The translations under genes were made by a program, and so were the position numbers. This document shows positions 9,001 to 17,200 of a stretch of DNA of 63,492 nt, in pieces. Position 1 is the stretch's first letter; every line of letters begins with the position of its first letter. Where the stretch lies: IMG/VR virus record IMGVR_UViG_3300044970_000999, positions 1-63,492 of that record; one strand, given 5' to 3'. The notes beneath the pieces were generated by a model. The model was not told where the DNA came from and searched no databases. It worked only from the letters and a program-made list of their open reading frames with translations. Origin of the DNA: a virus.

Positions 9001-11258
9001 GGAGAATTATTTTTAGAAGCAATACCCTCACTTATCTGTTCTTCTATAGGAGGATTAGTTTTTTCAGAAGCTGTTTTTTGAGAAAATTTAGTTTTATTAA
9101 TTTCTTTTAAAATTAAATCTTTTTGATTTTGATTTAAAACTGAATTATATCCCTCTGAAAGTAATTTAAATATATCTTCAGCAAATTCCCTAGTTTGATT
9201 TTTACTATAGTTATTTGTTATCTCTTCAATAAAATATTTAGTAATTAAAAAACTATCGTAAGGATTTGCTTGGTCAATAGTAGATTTGTATGCATCTGAT
9301 GTTGCAGTATTTACTATTCTATATGCTTCCTCTTCATATACTGTTGGTTTTGGTGGAGCAAAGTCTTCATCAAAAGGATCTTGCTCTTTTAAAATCTCTT
9401 TACCAAATGAGCTATTATCTGTAGTAAAATTGACTACATAATTATAAAATCCTGGATCTGCATTTGTAAGCTCTATATCTGACTTTAGACCTTTTATAAA
9501 ATCAAAATAATCTGCATTTCTATTAAAGCCTGTACGTTCTGTGTTTAATCTCATATAAACACCACTTGCTAAAGCTGTATTTTTAAAAATAATTTGTGTT
9601 CTATTAGAATTTTTCTTTAATCCTTTTTGTGTAAGATATTCTACTATATACTCTTTGTATTTATTTATTACTTCATCTCCAGCTTTTTTAAGAGCCTCTT
9701 GATCTAATTTTATTTTTACATCAAGTTTCTTTGCATCTTTTCCAAAACCATCATATAAGTTAAAGTAAATTGATTTACCATCTTTACTATAAAATAAATC
9801 ATACTGTTTACTAGTTCTTCCTAAATCAAATCCTTCAAAAAACTGATTGGTATATTCTTTTTTATCCTCATTCTTGATATTTTTATTAGTCAATACCTCT
9901 GCAATTTCTAATGCTAAGTCATCAGTGATAAGTGGTCTATTTATAAAAAAGTCATTACCATTAATTTTTATAAATGCTGATCCACTTTTAAAGTTTTTTT
10001 GATCAAATGGAATTGTATAAATACTCTTTAAAATTTCAGATACTTTATCTTTAAAAGATGGAAGATTTATTAAATCATTTAAATATATTTTTGTAGCTGA
10101 TAAATTAGTGGGAACACCATTTGTAACATTTGTTATTGGTAAAATTTTGGTTTCTCCATTTAATATTTCATTTTGAATTGTATACAGTTCTTCAAGATCC
10201 TTATTTCTTTGTTCTCTTACAAGTTTTGTATATTCTTCTTTTGTTCCATCTATTTCTGGATTGTAGGTATTCTCAACAAAAGCTTCAACAGATATTAATA
10301 AGTCTTCAGTATTGTACATATTGGTAGCAGAATATTCACCATTTTTTTCTCTTATGGTTCTCATAAACTGATACACTGGTTTACCAAGTTCTGCTGTTGT
10401 TATATTACCCTCTTCATCAAAGTAAAGAGTATTTCCTTTATCATCACTAATTAATAATATTACTCTTTGATTAGCTTGTTTAATGTCTTCAGAAACTTTT
10501 AAATTTCTATCAACTATAGCATTAGACTTATCTATTTCACTTTGTGTAGATTTATCAAGATATTTTAAATTCTGAGGTGTTGCATACGCACTTAATGTGA
10601 TAGCTTTAAACACTAATCTTTTTCCTTGATATACTATTCCATTTAATGGATTTGTAGTATTCTGTATTTCTTTTATTCTATCAAAAGTCTTAACCATATA
10701 TGTAAGTTCTTGGTTAAGATCTTCAATTGATAAAAAAGGATTCTTTTCTTTCTTATTTGGATCTAATTTTACATATGCTTGAGAAGTACCACCATAGGCA
10801 CTTAGTGTACTAAACCTTTCTGGTAGTCTTACAACTGGCGGTTCAATTGAAGGATTTTGATCTAAACTTATTTCATTTTTTTGTTCATTTTCTATTATAT
10901 CTTTTTTTTCTTGTAACTCTGAAATATCACTTAAGGTATTAATGATTGATGCAACACCAGTATCTGGATTTTTAAATTCTGTATTTAAATCATCTAGTGC
11001 ATCTAATCTTAATCCTTCTTTTAATTTTAATTGTTCAAAAAAATTATTTTTAACATCAATAATTATTCTTGGTATAGACTGTAGAAATTTTGCTGCAACT
11101 TCTGGTGAACTTTGCTCAGAAAAATCTTTGAAAAGATTTTTCATATAATCCATAGCATCAAATGTGCTATTTGATTTTAGAGCTTGGTTCATTGAACCAC
11201 TTACATCAGAATATAGTTCAGCTATAATAGCGTCATCATTAATGCTACAAGTTATCAT
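1..11258 (-). CDS. Giant virion polyprotein with zincin, crAss-like RNA polymerase and AlkB-like motifs (3' end outside window)
   Basis: The frame opens with ATG at 11258 and has no stop down to base 1, so at least 3,752 codons are present and the C terminus is missing. Its start overlaps the preceding stop as TAATG. Seen in frame: HEAWH at residues 860-864 with an ELEEMLAEDF helix about 40 residues on, a zincin-like arrangement; SDFDGDKLF with Asp2493, Asp2495 and Asp2497, preceded by RIPNDAHNTIE and FLPESFGNTII, which matches the metal-binding loop of the virion-packaged RNA polymerase known from Cellulophaga phage phi14:2 and crAss-like phages; and H3671-x-D3673 with a second His at 3729 in an AlkB-like 2OG-Fe(II) oxygenase context. 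Known: the family polymerase is single-chain, injected with the DNA, and transcribes early genes. Inferred: this gene encodes that enzyme fused to extra domains. At this size it exceeds the roughly 2,200-aa phi14:2 enzyme. The polymerase call is strong, the zincin moderate, the oxygenase fairly strong. Confidence 0.88.
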   Translation of the reverse strand, partial: MITCSINDDAIIAELYSDVSGSMNQALKSNSTFDAMDYMKNLFKDFSEQSSPEVAAKFLQSIPRIIIDVKNNFFEQLKLKEGLRLDALDDLNTEFKNPDTGVASIINTLSDISELQEKKDIIENEQKNEISLDQNPSIEPPVVRLPERFSTLSAYGGTSQAYVKLDPNKKEKNPFLSIEDLNQELTYMVKTFDRIKEIQNTTNPLNGIVYQGKRLVFKAITLSAYATPQNLKYLDKSTQSEIDKSNAIVDRNLKVSEDIKQANQRVILLISDDKGNTLYFDEEGNITTAELGKPVYQFMRTIREKNGEYSATNMYNTEDLLISVEAFVENTYNPEIDGTKEEYTKLVREQRNKDLEELYTIQNEILNGETKILPITNVTNGVPTNLSATKIYLNDLINLPSFKDKVSEILKSIYTIPFDQKNFKSGSAFIKINGNDFFINRPLITDDLALEIAEVLTNKNIKNEDKKEYTNQFFEGFDLGRTSKQYDLFYSKDGKSIYFNLYDGFGKDAKKLDVKIKLDQEALKKAGDEVINKYKEYIVEYLTQKGLKKNSNRTQIIFKNTALASGVYMRLNTERTGFNRNADYFDFIKGLKSDIELTNADPGFYNYVVNFTTDNSSFGKEILKEQDPFDEDFAPPKPTVYEEEAYRIVNTATSDAYKSTIDQANPYDSFLITKYFIEEITNNYSKNQTREFAEDIFKLLSEGYNSVLNQNQKDLILKEINKTKFSQKTASEKTNPPIEEQISEGIASKNNSPENNTPVNDIFKEEKISEKNKKYFERSGIKPEFISPLKVRQAKSWWNSKEMEPMRKLIEFGHMANIVNSDVYARFIVAGATLADTSIMGRLEVNKKMGSIYQNLTIYHEAWHVFSQLFLTKQQKLDLYNELKNYKDAKGNTPYSKMSFRELEEMLAEDFRNYVKTGKAKQAAPKRNTLFRKIVEFLKQLFGKVLKKFKKQDTVINSLNSPMAQRLFNELYIGDFNKYSPSIDNQMFTQLDRGPRQVEYPSQDALSPGDGLLISNSIDNFFAEKINELQEESKSVGVSLSALMNPKYKSYLYNDAREKFEEILRQEEAKLKTLEGVKDFNELKTLEEIESNAIAVMKASDGKNKYFFLTSQVRDFNNLLPSTKRGERVRGEDYKDSVRIVGDFYKHGTIKKNGRNIDIVLVTRSQDAQTQFDNYKKAKAKVFTELIKQPVLDKVEIDQDQETIRDNVRILQTTLKNWGDEKSGIIKYHMENTAYEVSRKKYAVEDDSVIQNKDQELDENGELVDEEENKGGLEQNNEKTGKQSLQQTMSKQTIFVLKTLLKVDSEGNFVKDRFGIIERAEFSKTFAIVAKTIGGIRDRNEAYTRLKEESEKFPELKQLFKYKFPDPNKSGAEVNTFEFDLARGFFQDFAKPQIDYQQLYAYYREDDKELDFIVKKSDLAVDNVVTKWINTFETLKKSKYVNVSRDNIRSLNLSEVVKDFKDSKSDTLNLNKQIQFAKILGIELQDNDNIKKELDKPTSVSYYGLAYIYDILKKVNQLDILESNGETITEEQKLLLNNFKKNPLKVLSVGFSESVLDKSKKGKVSELTQLKRLAELQIMYGYDSSSTAIIRSNQTVGYKEVNWSSLHAAAYALNQVQYMHQLWTDPRYNSMSHLNPEINTHVRHLKIMSTLFNFENKGEKKKNKSLEVFAQDGFAFTDYFGNNSGNVTTDLDPLSKFIFEFHSFSLAGVAELPRTSDKKFSYGVKINGGIDQARLGFDASESDKNLYINTNKFLTEEGEQIARVGYLYGYIQGEYDRIKKFRGPDKDKYLRIKGYNNRVIENGKELYSGETFVAFKGMLSQNTKNKLYELADQQSDIDILSYVKEVDKELGTMIKNDIKKYFDEILSDIKSLYFNNIPYISKSLFEKVGIKREDLSGDALEQFQKDNKLVNALLKSYMFNDFIHKYETSIILFGDHAQWDHGKQDWSKRIPGLTSDGIGFMFDEQTQSFINDVFNKETYASKLTEKEGINYDNFVFSEKLNSAVIEDPVRESIYIKEYQKLWEKDYLKRFSPEVAKEKAAADAELYKKMKESDGMAYVTLDAYRTLKKTGRGWSLAEEALYQKIINNETITSKDIDQFYSIYKLHYFGTIENDVLPVRGMYKFSVIPLIPGVNAVAGSELEKLHKLMLKQNIQLVTFGSGSKGAYLTSDGKTDNVFSDKEMKFVNTEVNDEGENIFKFTNNPIYLANLKEVTVMNDSYKGELQIATQTRAIIIDNLFEDGELKNSNNKAVVDEYSNTIKEYSKLLKEDLLNGLGIELIDGRVIGDFTKFVEIIRSELTERDTPQHLIKLINTDNDGKLAMDLSLHPESDSIEKLLVSLIQRGVVKQKTKGEPLVQSPATFTNGIWDSPYIGLTELKEIQKLLGTNTLPFYLINGETRSEEMKVAIALQGDFRNLLNAKDLDGNKIETIERLNQLIKNPEWFAKNKKSLTLFGPRIPNDAHNTIEAATVWHFLPESFGNTIITPTEIVAKAGSDFDGDKLFMSMPNIDSEGNYIDKGVENFYKVLEETKELEKKNKLPEGRLTSRQLINLQKKYLQNKYLQASVEILMLPENAVTLIKPNGTYLMDRYEENVTANRTGYDKFKNVDNRPSDVNTKGEKIPSPTSHFTIGYNLYVHEANLSLEPSLGILAKLTKSIPLYKAAGAKMPARYRISDTLKVPLKVRFDVNTTVNSNNEEVVSVGAENNVAGENISDTTSHSLQGVLDRAKATFPFELKLVPEAMTVYGYLTRAGMDQEDIVYLLNQPLVAKYLNMQKMNNSSINNALFGSKKDFEIKNEIILDVLNSQLNEDQIKKLIADVSNDKLSATLKSLPEDLKITVTIGKNIENTTVKDLRNSLNTKKINPNLISGIRSADEESTKIYNRILGANWLSHKENLYFLIEKLAKVNLTNKDKITKSDLYSVLNIQDASSSKALLIFLHYLELENQYSRMSDFEQAFSPDTSKLTTVQEAKDRKNVLKTFEKDEEIDQDFVKYMTKQSVISSLMFDDLTIDLVTPLFEIKLNEKITSFLKRGIDNTRAEIILKYGRGADGRANFTRAFGNNLINYIYQNYQTNFYDESGKLSNLPQSTDKKTIEINNDINTPVLVQEDKIIVNTRLIEFDYATKNYLENRNPETSYEGRGYDTFKLGQDPFISLRSFYRYNIERAILESKNSIDTLSNDDYFISLVAKNDGNAENAYKQYISERALLNSYNPMYIMGKTKYSYRDNILELLNSLENYPALFEKFTILSQISPQRNRDGYKIIRLNNRNDIKGALAQEYFNQIRQLGDYSIQKLDNPKNDPLIASKDKRISDLFNVFSLMMYYQHGIGKTTTGFVKGLDSTQYKSLMQDITPAFMSNYIETNEKFDNLYVSDLVLATIFNKTLEASNFNIFASPRNIYYNSDMEQIATQVDIELQKAGEEEFDINEGKQSIPEEFKRGDRLILDEDVKLYNSVLIKNNGVKPKRWTTPNTKFSEFYNGRQQGMPNSTAWLLNDNNLYDMVEIGADSDMAGTVYYENVDLETGYQMFKEGEGPTQPSVRKTNKPKGKEVKEGIYVNQGALTKEEQLELFNYLKPFLEEQAAKTLKAANASKMIGLGLRWDYKNNNVGRQAVEIPDVINPGNKTKYGYYNESINGQPLGEITPRFRELMQKATGVDMTNYDGAIINLYEKDTFISSHNDVDESRSAIKYPVIGINLGGKGNFSIERLGPENAMLDLQAGTGYIFGVDGINRDVWHRTFPTPQDSFLPELTTKIDGKTY

Positions 11259-14200
11259 TATAAACAGTTTTTTGTTTTATTCAATAAATTTTTTCTATTT
11301 TCTTCAGGAGTATTTTTAATACCCTTTTCATAAGCTTTAGTTTTGCTATCTTGATTTTGTAAGAAATTATTTACAGTAACTTGACTTTCGTTAAGTATTT
11401 CTTTTTCTGTATCTGTTACTTCAACAGTAGGTGGAGTAATATTACCTGAGTCCATTTCTATTTTAGTTATATAGTTATCTGCAAAAGTATCAATTTTAAC
11501 TGTTATTGCCTTACCTCTTGGAGGAGATAATACATAAGAATCTTTAGTTTTTTCTTTGACTTTATATGGTGTATTATTATTTTTCTTTCTTGAATATACT
11601 ATATCACCAACATTAATATCTGTATCAAATTCATCTATAAATTCTTCAACAATTTCTGATTCTTGTACTTGCTCAACTATATCTATAGGCATTTCATATG
11701 TATCTATTAATGCCTCTTTAAACTGTTCAATGTCTAATATTTCCTTTAAGATTTTAGTTTTTCTAACATCACTAGTAAATTCTTTATTATATTCTGAATT
11801 TAAGTTATTTAATTTTATATTTAATAAATCAATAGCTTGTTTAGTTCTTCCTGTTTTAGAAATTTTTTCAGCATCCTCAAATAATTGTACTAATGAAACA
11901 TCATTAGAATTTATTTTAGTTGCTTTCATTAAATCAAATATATTTTTTTGATACTCACGAAAATCTTTAGATTTTTCAACACTTGATGTTTTTAAATATT
12001 GAATTCTTTTTACACCCTCATGAATTAATTCTGATGCTTCAGCCATTGACAAATATTTTATATCAGCATCTGATATATCTGTATCTGTTAAGAGACCAGA
12101 TTCTTTCATAGTTTCAATAGCAACAATTTGATTATCTGTTGGACTTCTATCTACTGCATTTTTATAAAAACTATTATGTTGATCAAAATAATATTTAAAA
12201 TTTGAATCAGATTCAAGTTGTTCTTTTATAAAATCACTTTGTTCATTAAATATTGATTTATCTACATTATCAAATGAAACATTAGACTTAATTTTTCTTA
12301 ACTTATCTGATTGTTCTTTTAAGTTCTTTTCGGAAGAATTTAAATTCTTTTTGTATTTGTCTATTACTGATTTAATTTTTTCTTTGCTAGTATACTGTTT
12401 TAAGTTTTTATTTTTAGATTCATATTGCTCAATAATATCTTTTGGAATAGATATATTTTGTTTTACTGCATTACCAATTAAAACTTTTATAATTGCTAGA
12501 TTTTTAACATTTATGTCACTTAACTCATCAGTTATTTCAGATAGTCTTTCTCTAATATTGTTAATTCTATTTGCTATTGCTCTTTTACCACCAGGTTCAA
12601 GTTCACCTAATTTTTTGGGGAAGAGTTTATCCATCTCTTCTTGAACTGACTCTCTATATAATGGAACTAAGAAATCAAACTTATATTTATTACCAGTTAT
12701 AGTAAATTGTTTTTCATTAAATGGTTTTTTGGTTTTTGGATCTATTTTTTTGTTTATTACAATTTTTCCATCTTCATCTACTTTATACTCTAATTCATTA
12801 AAGAACTGACCAGACAAAGGTTTACCAGCTTCAATTACTTGATTAGTTTTTTTGTTAGACTCTCTTTGGATAGGAAGCATTGCTATTCCAGCAACTTTTC
12901 TATCTATCATTTTTTCTAACATTGTAGCATATGCAGCAGTTTGAAGTGTATACTCATTTCTCTTAGTAAACTTTTTATTAGTTGTGCTTAAATTATTAAA
13001 GTTTAAAAATTTATTAGTTTCTCCAGACTTAATATCTACTACATAAATACCATCTTTATCTACTAAAATAAGGTCAATTTCACCAGCTATTCTATCTTTC
13101 TTACCATCTTGATGAACTATATCTGAATCATATACAATAAGGTCTCTACCTACTATGTATAATTCCCCAGAGTCCACTCTTTTTTTAATGGTATCTAAAT
13201 ACTCTATTAAACTATCATATGCTTCTCTTGTAATTATTTCTTCATTAAACTCTGGTTTTTTACCAGACTCCAGATAGTCTTTAGCTAAGTCAAAGAAATT
13301 ACCAGCAATTCTACTATCTTCATATGTATTTTCTGCAAAAAATGTATCTATTATATTCTTAGTAGTATTCTTCTTAGTAGCTGTATCAAAATTATCTTTA
13401 GTAGTTGGTTGAGCTGTACCTTCTAAAGCAGCTAGTTCTGCATCATAGTTAACAAGAATATTTCCTTTAGAGTCCGTAGTAACAGTATAATCTTTACTTA
13501 AAGTTTTATATATATTAGGTACCATTACACCTTTTCTCATTTCTGAAAAAGAGTATAAACCTTTTACGCCAGAAGGTAAATTTTCTAATATATACTTATA
13601 TGAATTAGTAGCTATTTTTTTATTTTGATATTCCTTTTTAGTACTTACTTCATAAACGTTAATATATTTTTTACCATCTATGTCTATTATATTTCCTTGA
13701 AACTTGAATATCGGAACATTTGAGAAAGTACTTTTTTTATCATATACTTTTAATGTATACTCATCATTTTCAAGAGTAACTTCTGTTGTATAATCATTTT
13801 TATTAAAAAATGAAGATATTTCTTGTCTTCTTTTTTCTATATCAGCTTTAGCATCTGTAGAAACAGGAGCTGTATAAGCACCATCAATTTTATTTTGAAT
13901 TTCTTCAGCCTGATCAAATAAAGCTTGTTGTTTAGCAAGATTCTTTTCTTTATTTGCTTTTGTTAAAATTTCATTCTTTTGCCCTTCTAATTCAATTTGC
14001 TCAGCTGTCATATTAGGCAGAGCATTAAGTTCTTGTTGAAGTTTGTTAAAGAATATATCATTAGTTCCAGGGAGAGCTGCTTCACCAGTATCTGGAAGAG
14101 AACGTAATCTATCTACAAACTCTTTTATAGATGCAGGATTTAATCCTTTTTTAGCTATTGTTTGTTTAAAAATAGTATCTACTTGTTCTTGACCTTGATA

Positions 14201-17200
14201 TTCATATGTTTCATCAATAACATCTTGTATAGCTTGTGTTGTTCTTCTATGAAACTTACCGTTTATTCTATATGCCTTTTGACCCTTTTTTAACCCTGTT
14301 ACTTCATCATCTTCAGTAAGTTCTACTCCTTTTTCTACTTTACTTTGAGCTTTAAATATCTTTTGTATACTCCTTACAGCAGATTTAATTTCTTCTGGAA
14401 AATTAGCAAACTGTCTAGCACTAATAATATTATTTAAATTTTTTAAATTTAAACTTAATTCTTTATTTTTTTCTTCGTACTTTTTAATTTGTTCTTTTTC
14501 AGTTTCAGGATCTAAAAAATTTATTTCTTCATTATTTGAAGTAATTTGATTATTAACATCATCTCTATATGCAATTAGTTGCTCTAATGTTTTTGTATTA
14601 GTATTTACTTCTACCCCTCTAATATTCATGATAGTTTCTTGCTTAGAAAGCACAGGTCTATTTGCATTATTATACTCATCAAAGTATTTTTTGTTCTCTG
14701 GTCTAGAGTACCATTCTTCAAATGTTTTATTATTTAAATCTTCATCTTCTAATAGAGCATTTTTTTCAGAAGGACTAAGTTTATTAACATATTCTTTTTG
14801 ATAATTATTATACAGTTCTTCTTTAAATTCAGAAAGATCTGGAGTATCTAAATTAGACTCTGGAGTAACATCTTCATATGGAATCTCTAATTCCATATTT
14901 TCTTTTGAAGCTACATATGCTTCCTTAACTTCCTCTATTTTATCATTATAAAAGTTAGTAATTTTTTCAATCTCTACTGGATCTGATACTTTATCTATAG
15001 TATAGATTCTTGCAGAAGAATATCTTTGTGTTGTATCTTCACTATCTAAAATATCTCCTTCTTCATTTTTTAATCTGAGTTGTCCAACTTTGTCTTTATA
15101 TACAGTTACGGTTTCTAATTCAGAAGTAATAGAATCATCTATTTGCTCAGTATATTCAGTTTCTGACAAAGTTTTTAAAGGAAGACCAGCTGCATCAACT
15201 TCACTGATGTTATAAGTTGCTGTACCATCAGGATATAATTCTACTCTAGCTTTATAGTTTTTATTTCCAATTTTTATTGTTCTTGTGCTTGTATTAGATG
15301 CTGCAGGCATAGTTCCAGTTTCTCCTGTAACTCCTTCTTCTTGTGCAGCTTTTATTTCTTCATCACCAATGAATTTTCTTCCACGTTTTGTATTACCATT
15401 TTCATCTTCTAAAATTTCAGTAAGTGTAGAAATAGCTTCTCTAAATTCACCATATTGTGGAATAACACCATTTATTTCTAATTTTTTTTCTATTTCATCT
15501 CTATCATTAGTGGAGCCTTTTTCTTGATAAACTTTTAGTTCAGCATACTGATCATTTTGAATTTCTTGTGATAAAGATTTTAATGATATTTTTCCCTCTA
15601 AATTGTTTATTTGTGTCTCTACATCTTCTTTAGGAAGTGCATCAATTTTTTCTTGTTTTTCTTTCTCTAATGCATTTATTTGTTGCTGATATGCTTCATC
15701 AATTATTTCTGATTTATTTGGATTTAAATCTTCTTTTAACTCTTCATACTTTTTAAAATAATCCTGATATATTTGAGAATATTCTTTTGAGCCAATAGGA
15801 TATATTTTTTTATTTATATCATCATATATTTCAGTTGGAGGTACTCCATCTGCAAAATAATTTAACATGTCTTCAGTACTTATGAATAAACCTTTATTTG
15901 CAAGAGCATTTAATAAAGCATTAGCTCTAATATTATCCATTTCTTCACGGATAATTTTTTCATAGTACTCAATTTTTTTAGCAGTAACTTTTTTAAGCCA
16001 ATCATTATTTCTCCTTACAGCTTCTAAGAAAGCCATTGGATCATTTAAAACATCAACATATTTTGAAATTTTTGTTTTTTCTATATCTAAGTCATAGTAG
16101 TCTTTCATCAACTCCCATGTTTCATCTATATCTTCATTAAAAATTTCTTGACCATTTTGTTTTGCGTGTGTTTTTAAATAATTAGTGTATGAGTTTCTTA
16201 AATTTTTTAGTAACTCATCTCTTTTTTGTGTATCATTAACAGCACCAAATTCATCCTCCATGTACTTTAATACTTGCTCATCGGTGTATTCAGTTCCTGT
16301 TTCTGCTTTTAGTTTTTCTTTAATTAAACCAACATATTCTTCTCTTCTTTGGAAGATGTCTAATGCTCTATATTGTTCAGCATAATCTTTTGTTAGATTA
16401 ATTTGCTCTTGAAGCATTTGTATCTTAGCTGGATTTTTTGTAGTTTCTTTTTCTAAAGCAAGTTCTTTTTCTAAGAGATTAATTTCTTCTAGCATATCTC
16501 CGGTTGGAACACCTACTCCATCAATAGCTTCTTTAGTTTCATTAAAAGGTCTTATAGGGTTAAACAATAAATTTCTTTTTCTATTGCTTATATTTTTTAG
16601 TTTTTTATTGTTATTATACTTTTTATTTATTTCCGATCTTCTATATAATATGTCATCATAAGTTTCATTAAAGAAAACTATGTTTCTATTAACTGTTTCC
16701 CATGCATGATATAATATTAATTTATCTTGGTATTCCGGGTCATCTTCCTTAAGATCACTTACATTAATTGGATTAGGATTTTTTCTTTCTACTCTTTCGT
16801 ATAGATTTTTAATTTTATTTAATCTTTCAATGGAAGAATCTACCCTTGCTCTATATTTATTAACTTGATCTTTTTCTATACCAACAGCTTCAGCAAATTC
16901 ATCATCTGTTAAATTGTGTAAGTCTTTTAATTTTTCAGAAAAAATACCAAATGTACCTGTTCTTTTTAATAATTGAACTTGTGATATATATGCTTCTGTT
17001 TCAGCATCTAATGCTTCTTTTTTAGTTCCTTTTTGTTTAGTAGCTGCTACTTTTTCTTGAACACCTAAATTTTGAGTATAACCATTTAAAAAAGTTTCTA
17101 AATTAGTATTATTAAGTTCATTAACTAAATTTTGAGCAACAGTAGTTTGTGCTTCTTTCCATCTTGTATACTCTTCTTTATTAAACATTCTATTATAAGT

